This document shows positions 57,988 through 64,000 of a DNA stretch of 64,000 nt, piece by piece (position 1 is the stretch's first letter; each line of letters opens with the position of its first letter). The notes beneath the pieces are model-generated. The model saw only the letters and a list, made by a program, of their open reading frames with translations. It ran no database searches and was not told where the DNA came from. Source of the stretch: Lytechinus variegatus (Eukaryota; Echinodermata; Echinoidea; Temnopleuroida; Toxopneustidae). The position numbers and the translations under genes were made by a program. The stretch covers positions 1,779,501 through 1,843,500 of the forward strand of contig NC_054750.1 of the NCBI RefSeq assembly GCF_018143015.1. The letters run 5' to 3'.

Positions 57988-58111
57988 ATCAATTCAGCAT
58001 TCGCCTAATCAACGGCACCAACGATTTAGAAGGCAGAGTATAGGTACTGTACAAAGGAGGAATGGGAACTATATGTGATGATAATTGGGATCTACGAGAT
58101 GCAAGAGTCGT
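57988..58111 (+). pseudogene. Truncated SRCR exon in gene C
   Basis: Acceptor TTGCAACAG and start FSIRLINGTNDLEGRV are normal. Then TAG replaces the next codon, and the domain ends after [11 protein letters not shown] where unrelated sequence begins. It resembles exons 26895 and 27434 of gene A. An ancestral HRGIG-type exon lost by truncation. Confidence 0.85.
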
Positions 58112-59235
58112 AAAATTTCATTATCTCGAAGTATAAGGTTTCATTCATGAGCAATGACCAACATGATAACCGAAAAGCTATAAACCTATATATCAAAGAA
58201 TTTTGCTGTGTCTGTACTTTTTTGCGTAAGCTGTTGTGTTTTACCAATATGCACAATTCATTATAACCAGAAAGGATGGATACAGTACAAGGAGAACTAT
58301 TAAAAATCGCGACAATATTTAAGGTGTGACAATTGTTACCATTGGATGTAACTTAAATAAATTGTCTGTTTTGTGAAGTTTTTGTGTAGTCCTTATGTTG
58401 AAAGGTGTGTGAAGTTCCATAAACACTTACCATTATTTTGTTCGTCTTGCTGGCAGACACACATTTGTCATGCTCCTGTTTTGCAGTCATATACGTGTTA
58501 TTTGTTTCTCACTAAAAGATTATTACTAGTATCTTGTTTTGAAGTCATTCAGGTAGTAGAACATGGTGAAATTTAAGATGCACTTTCAATCTACTTGGGT
58601 TATTCTAACCCTGGAATATTTCGAAAATCTTCATCTTTAAGAGTACATAGGTTTACAAATTGAACTCTATGTACCATCCTTCCATGTAAATTTCGTACCA
58701 GCAAAAAAATTCACAAACAAAAAAAACCCCAAAAAAAACAGGTCTTACAGTTCAAAACTGTTTTAATTGCATTTTTACATTACAAATTATTTGCGGATAT
58801 GAAAGACAATCCGGATAGTTTGGCGTTTAAAAATGTCATAGGCTTTTTTTAGGCTCCAGAACCATGCGGCTTTCTCAACCCATTTGTCAGGCCAAACATA
58901 GACCTTTCAATATCTGCAGGTGATCACATCGTCTCTAGACTACAGAAACACTACTTTCCTCAAGTAAGGAAACATCTACTTTCACGCAATATGACAAACA
59001 TGAACTTCATTCTATTCCGGCAGGGTAATGAGTTTGTCAAAGAGACCTGAGGTGAACTTTCCGGATGGTGTCGATTTAGTAAACATACATGCACCGATAG
59101 ATACGTCGTTGTTCGACCAAACACTTCTTGCTTCAACGACGCGTCGTTGTGAGCGGTGCATGCTGAAATATAAAACTGAGATTGATCGACGGATTTACAA
59201 GGCGGGTGTAAACGCTACAATGATAAATAAATAGT
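58112..59235. other. Intron of gene C without recognised element
   Basis: AT-rich; small open frames lack motifs. Confidence 0.45.
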
Positions 59236-59239
59236 CGTT

Positions 59240-60300
59240 TATTCATCTTGCTTTCCTTCAGATCTCCAAACTATTGCTTGAAGTGGATAAGACACATACA
59301 AGTGATGAGCTGTCTATCCATCGCCAAATCCACATCTCTGTTTCATGGGGAAACTAATTGAGAAAGCTCTTGTCCGACAACTACAGAATATCTGTCCGCA
59401 AACGATCTGCATAACCAGTTGTCAGACTCTTTATAGCCACACAACAGTCTTGAAACCGCTCTGCTTAATTTGCAGAATGACATGTTGGTCTCTCTCGATG
59501 AAAAAAATGTAGTTCTGCTAGTGCTCTTAGATTTTAGTGCATTTGATCTGATTAACTATGAAATCCATTTTCATGGTATAGATGGTGCTGTGCGGAAGTG
59601 ATATCATCCTACCTCTGACAACGTACCCATGTTGTAAAAGGTGAACGAAATTGTGTCCAACTAAACCGACGATTTATGCGGGGTGCCTCAGGGATCCATA
59701 CTTAGTCCATTACTCTACACGCTATACAACTCTCCAATATCAGCGATCATCAAGCCGAAGGTGCTGGAGACAATGCTATATGCCGATGACACTCAAATGT
59801 ATTTAGCATTCAAAACCCATGATCGACAGACTGCTATAAACAGGATTAAAGTTTGTCTTGCAGATGTCCTGTCTTGGGCCCCCCGAAGAAATAAGTTCAA
59901 AAACAACCCAATGATTCACTTCTCATCTCGGTTTAATCCTGCTGTAACATCAGCTTGGATTATTCGCTATTTTAGCCAGAATTTATTAATTGTACCTACA
60001 TGTATGTCTAAAACGAGTTCGTTTGAGGATCGCGCCTTTCAGTCAGAAGCACCTGCATTATGGAGTAAATTTCTTCATTATGAGAGGACCCATTACCTGT
60101 TCTTCCATCTTCCACAAACTGTTAAAACAAACTTGGTGTCGTGTTATTTTGTTCATGAAATGTGTATCATAATAATAGTTTGTTTATGTTTCTGATTTTT
60201 AGTTCTAGTATAAGACTAAATTACTTGTATGTTGGGTGCATAGAGATTTTGTTCAATAGTATGCGCTATAGAAACATCCGTTATCATCATTATTAATTAA
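59240..60300 (+). pseudogene. Decayed CR1-like LINE in gene C intron
   Basis: Broken reverse transcriptase: LLDFSAFDLIN (about 59527), MPQGSILSPLLYTLYN, MLYADDTQMYLAFK, then a fused C-terminal part SEAPALWSK ... LPQTVKTNL. The central part is deleted. The 3' end has GCGCTATAGAAACATCCGTT and ATCATCATTATTAATTAA, like the copy ending at 50372. Confidence 0.75.
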
Positions 60301-60356
60301 GAACGTAAAGCTTTATGAATTATGATGCACTGTAACATGTATTGTTTTTACCTTAG

Positions 60357-60689
60357 GTCATTCATCTCCAATCCAAGTACGGCTGGTCGGTGGAGAAAAT
60401 GATGCCGAAGGCACGGTAAATGTTATGCACAATGGATCTTGGGGAACTGTATGCGACTTTAATTGGGATCTACGTGACGCCAGGGTGGTTTGTAGAATGT
60501 TAGGGTTTGATGGAGCTTTGGAAGCACCGAGATCTGCAAGGTTTGGTCAGGGTTCTGGACGAATTCTCCTAAACTGGGTAGAATGCGATGGATCAGAAGA
60601 CACTTTTGCAGACTGCAAACACCCAGGAATTGGAGATTACAGTTACTGTGGTCATAACCAAGATGCAGGAGTCGTGTGCTTCCTTGGAG
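60357..60689 (+). CDS. Gene C SRCR exon 5 (GDY loop)
   Basis: Intact six-cysteine SRCR domain: SPIQVRLVGGENDAEG, VMHNGSWGTVCDFNWDLRD, VVCRMLGFDGA, VECDGSEDTFADC, GIGDYSYCGHNQDAGVVC, then FLGG. Acceptor TTTACCTTAG, donor G|GTATGT, phase-1 ends, 333 nt. It begins GHSSPIQ (with the donor G) in place of NPxP. Confidence 0.9.
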
Positions 60690-60985
60690 GTATGTTTTCT
60701 ATTCTTTTTTCGATTAAGTAACGTCCAACAATAAAATATACCACATTTGAAATATGGAAATTAAATCAATTGATTGGTCATTGCTGACAACTTGGGGCTG
60801 CATGTGGAAGCATATAGAAAGGAGAAACAATTCCTCAAGTTCTTCAATTAGTCTTACCTTGTGTAGTTGCATCTAACTTTGAAAATCAACAAATAGAAGT
60901 ATAATACCACTTAACATTTTCCAAAGTGTTCTGCAAACTAGATGATTCAGATTCTGGTATATTGTACTTAACTTTGCCTCGGTAG

Positions 60986-61294
60986 TTCGACTTGCAGATG
61001 GAGCCAACGATAATGAAGGAAGGGTAGAGATTCTGGTGGAAGGGTCTTGGGGAACTGTGTGTGATGATTCTTGGGACCTGGTTGATGCTACCGTTGTGTG
61101 CAGACACTTAGGATTTATGGGAGCTTTGGCTGCTTTACCCCAGGCTCACTTTGGTGAGGGTTCTGGGGATATCTTGTTGGATGGTGTTCAGTGCAATGGA
61201 TCAGAAGCCAACCTCAAGGACTGTAAACATAGGGGAATAGGTGTGCATAATTGTGCACATAAAGAGGATGCCGGCGTCATATGCAGAAATACAG
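60986..61294 (+). CDS. Gene C SRCR exon 6 (membrane-proximal type)
   Basis: Starts directly at VRLADGANDNEG. Six cysteines: EGSWGTVCDDSWDLVD, VVCRHLGFMGA, VQCNGSEANLKDC, HRGIGVHNCAHKEDAGVIC, then RNT. Acceptor CTCGGTAG, donor G|GTAACT, phase-1 ends, 309 nt, exactly the length of exon 29262 in gene A. Confidence 0.9.
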
Positions 61295-61911
61295 GTAACT
61301 TAAAACTGTGGCTGACAATGTGTTACTAACCCATATCCATTGAGAACTCATTCATCTCTTGATCAAGTTATTATTCAGTATTACAGATTAATTTCATGTG
61401 AAATCACGTTAGATGCTCCAGGGATCTGTCGTACTCATTGATTTCTTTTCAAATCCCATTGTCGTTCTCGCCGTAGTTAACCATTCCTTACATTTTACCA
61501 AACATTTTCCGGCTACGGCATTGCTATCTTTGAAAAAAATGGAGTGTTCAAAGCAGGCCTCGCGCCTGAACAGCAGAGCATGGATCCTGGGGGTACCTGG
61601 ATTTAACAAATTAAATCCGTAAAAAATATAATTTACATCATAAAAATATTTTAATAGGAGAGATATGAATTGGATAATACTCGGCTGAGAGCCCGGCCGT
61701 TTAAATAAAATCGATTGTTTAGCTTAATCTTAATCCGTGACCAAAAATCACAATAAACTTGATTATCTACCTTTTTCACTGGATATACATCCATTACATA
61801 ATTATATGTGGCTGTGTGAGGGTGAGAGTGCGTGTGTGTATGTGTGTGCAAAATATGATAGGCGTAAGCACTTTCTAATTTTCATCTTCTTTATCTCATA
61901 TATCTGTAAAG
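61295..61911. other. Last intron of gene C
   Basis: No element recognised. A GT-rich run lies at 61807-61848; open frames crossing it are composition artefacts. Confidence 0.5.
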
Positions 61912-62798
61912 GTTTTACGAGGAATTTAGACACTAGTAACTCTGATGAAATGCATTCCACAAACACACTATGGTTACAGTCGTCCACGCATATTCCAAAC
62001 GAAACTACAGATCCAACCGGAACTCAGAGCACCGCAATCAGCACACCTCACCATCCGTTAAACACAGTGACTTATAAAGGTCAAAATTTGAGAGTTAATT
62101 CAGGTCCAGCTCTCGTACTTAGCTTTCACATGATAATAGTTATCGGAATGTGCACGCTATTGATAAGCATATTAGTGATCTTATCAATCGTGTTCTGTAT
62201 TTATAGATTAAAAAAGAGAATGGCAGCTAGGAATTTAGACAATATTTATATGGATTTCGCAGATCTCTCGTCACTGAACGCCCTATCTACCAGTACGCCT
62301 TATCAAGACTTACACGCCCCACCCCGGTTACCCGATAGACAAAAGACTGGTGTGATTCGTCACGAGTATGAATCACAGATAATCATGGATCTCCCTGGTA
62401 ATGCCGAAGACTTTAATAAACTTCAATATATCGGGAAAGGGGATATTCATGAATACACCGACATGAAAACCATTCACCAAACATACCAACGAAACGAAGA
62501 CAAGGACATGGACGGGTATTGCAGACCAGACACAGAAATGCCTTCGAGAGATGAAAAAGCAATTGAGGAATGTTGCAAAAATGAAATGCTAAAAATGTCT
62601 GATGACAATGTTGGAATCGAATTTTCGCCCAAAGGAAAAAATGAAAACATGACACATGATTATATGGATATGAAAACGGTTTACCAAAAACCGAAATCCG
62701 GAGAGGGTCTTGATCTCGATGGCTACCTCCTCCCAGACGCAACAAGTTCACCGAATCATGGCAATGCTGTAAAATATGAAACAACACTACATAATTAG
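61912..62798 (+). CDS. Gene C terminal exon: stalk, membrane helix, signalling tail
   Basis: Acceptor CTGTAAAG, phase-1 entry at GF-TRNLDTSN. Ser/Thr-rich stalk of about 65 residues with an NET sequon, helix at about 67-98 (VLSFHMIIVIGMCTLLISIL), basic RLKKRM, tail of about 190 residues. Tail motifs in order: IYMDF; TPYQDL, which lacks the hydrophobic or Ser residue two before Tyr and so does not fit an ITIM; PPRLPDRQ (PxxPxR); HEYTDM followed by DMDGYCRPD; HDYMDM followed by DLDGYLLPD. Stop TAG at 62796. The upstream Met in the same frame is in the intron. Confidence 0.9.
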
Positions 62799-62939
62799 AT
62801 AACTCAAACATTAATTTCATCTGAAATAATGAAAAAGAAAATCCCCAATCAGACAAAAATCTAACTTTTGATAGTGGAAACGCAAGTACATGGAAACGAT
62901 GTTTACTTTCAAAGACGCTGTTACAGAAAACAAGGATTG

Positions 62940-63835
62940 GTCCGAATAATATCTCCTTTCAGGTGTCAAGAATTCGATTTTTTTCCGAATGAAGGGACAT
63001 TCACGGAATGTGACGCGACCTAGAGATCATTCTACCCCCTGATACACATGGTCTGAAGCCTGCAATATTATTGTGTTTCTACATTCCAGCCGGCTTCACA
63101 TCGCCTATTCACGTGACAAGAGTCATCTGACTTTTCACTTAAACAATTTTATTGTTCTTAATTCGGTTCGTTAGCCATTTCTAGTTAAGTGGTCATGCCG
63201 GCCTGAGTCCACTTGGGGTGATACACATACCAAATGCAGGACGGAGCCGGTGTGAAGCCGCTTTCAAACCATATTAACAGGTCGACTTAGTTCGAGCCGG
63301 TGTCAGTCGGGCTGTAAGTAAAAAGGGGTTTTACACAGAAGTCGAGCTGCTTCCGAAGTCGGCTTCAGTTCACTTTCGGCCTATGTGTATCACCAGACAT
63401 ACGTTTACAAAATCTTTCGCTACTTCGAAACCGCATTTCAGGATGACGCGAATTTGGTCTCAAAAATTGCGAGATTTGGAAAAATCGAAAGAAAAGACAT
63501 TTAAAACGGCATGGCGTAATATTTACGCACTTCAAATATATCACGAAGAATGTCATCGGGGACTAATAATCCCCGCCATACATAATGTTAATCCTCATTC
63601 TTTTAATGAATTTATTATAGCAGAACCTGACTAACGTAATAACTTGTGCACTAAATTGTTATTTTTATACAGTCTGATGAAACCATGAGTCATTATTTGA
63701 ATAATAAATCACCCTGGGAAAACATATCTTTCTTTAATATGAAACTGAGAGCGACGTCGAATTCTCATTATTAATGGAGGATGTGCGTTGTTGAATTGAA
63801 TTATAACGATTCCTTGAATATAAAAGACTTCGCAA
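62940..63835. repeat. Right copy of the ~0.9-kb direct repeat
   Basis: Partner of 1-876, lying 142 bp after the gene C stop codon. It includes an AATAAA at 63703-63708 that is also present in the left copy. It stops being comparable at 63835 only because a hAT-like element follows. Confidence 0.85.
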
Positions 63836-64000
63836 CAGAGGCGTCGATCCGGGGGGGCAGGGGGGCGATCGCCCCACCAATGAAAATATTGGGTGGGCAA
63901 ACATATCGTTTTGCCCCCCCCCCCAATAATTCCGCTGATGTGTAAAAATAAAATAAGATTGTAATATTACACAGAAATCAGCAAGTGAGATCGAGATACC
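63836..64000. mobile_element. hAT-like non-autonomous element, copy 2 (runs off the window)
   Basis: Starts CAGAGGCGTCGATCC and follows copy 1 (32611) through GGGGGCGATCGCCCCACCAA and AAATAAAATAAGATTGTAAT. The left repeat copy at 865-885 shows the unoccupied site. The 8 bases before the insertion (CTTCGCAA) are the expected target duplication; the other half lies outside the window. Confidence 0.85.

Larger units (their letters stand above)
55221..62798 (+). other. Gene C: SRCR transmembrane receptor (gene span)
   Basis: Exons at 55221, 55970, 57466, 60357 and 60986 (SRCR) and 61912 (stalk/membrane/tail) join in phase 1; a further SRCR exon at 57988 is broken. Predicted type I receptor with five SRCR domains, or four if the first exon is unused. 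It keeps the exon order inferred for the ancestor (IWVDS type, GDW/HRG type, NP type, ..., membrane-proximal type, tail) better than genes A and B. No leader exon was recognised. Confidence 0.72.

Noticed and set aside
62413-62856. 147-codon minus-strand frame over the gene C tail
   Set aside because: Antisense shadow of the tail exon; the plus-strand frame carries the conserved motifs.

Overview
The window looks like AT-rich genomic DNA of a marine deuterostome, most likely an echinoderm (a sea urchin is my first guess). This rests on a tandem cluster of multi-domain scavenger receptor cysteine-rich (SRCR) receptor genes, a class known to be greatly expanded in sea urchins, on single-domain exons separated by repeat-rich introns, and on the mix of LINEs, tRNA-derived SINEs and small foldback transposons. 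No species can be named from sequence alone.

Layout, all genes on the + strand. 1-876: a repeat whose twin lies at 62940-63835, about 140 bp after the last gene, so position 1 is probably the 3' flank of another paralogue just outside the window. 900-6600: repeats and a 1.7-kb TTAA-flanked element. 6629-30742: gene A, with two broken 5' exons, nine intact SRCR exons, one SRCR exon broken by an 8-bp deletion, and a final transmembrane/tail exon. An almost intact 5.4-kb L1-like LINE sits in one intron. 31000-39400: Tc1/mariner-like and hAT-like non-autonomous elements, GT-rich repeats and a decayed copy of a receptor tail exon. 39420-45875: gene B, with one broken and three intact SRCR exons plus a tail exon. 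46200-55200: nested LINE copies, a foldback element and a C-rich repeat element. 55221-62798: gene C, with five usable SRCR exons, one broken SRCR exon and a tail exon. 63836 to the end: the start of a second copy of the hAT-like element.

Each gene would encode a type I membrane receptor: a series of six-cysteine SRCR domains outside the cell, a short Ser/Thr-rich stalk, one membrane helix and a long cytoplasmic tail. All SRCR exons have phase-1 ends, so domains can be skipped, duplicated or exchanged without changing frame. The tails share a membrane-near YMDF/L motif, a YQxL motif, a PxxPxR SH3-type motif, and repeated modules running from H-x-Y-x-x-M to DGYLLP. These look like docking sites for SH2/SH3 proteins, for example PI3K p85 on YxxM. 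I infer a family of immune-type or phagocytic receptors that signals through a repeated tyrosine module. No signal-peptide exon or promoter could be placed for any gene.
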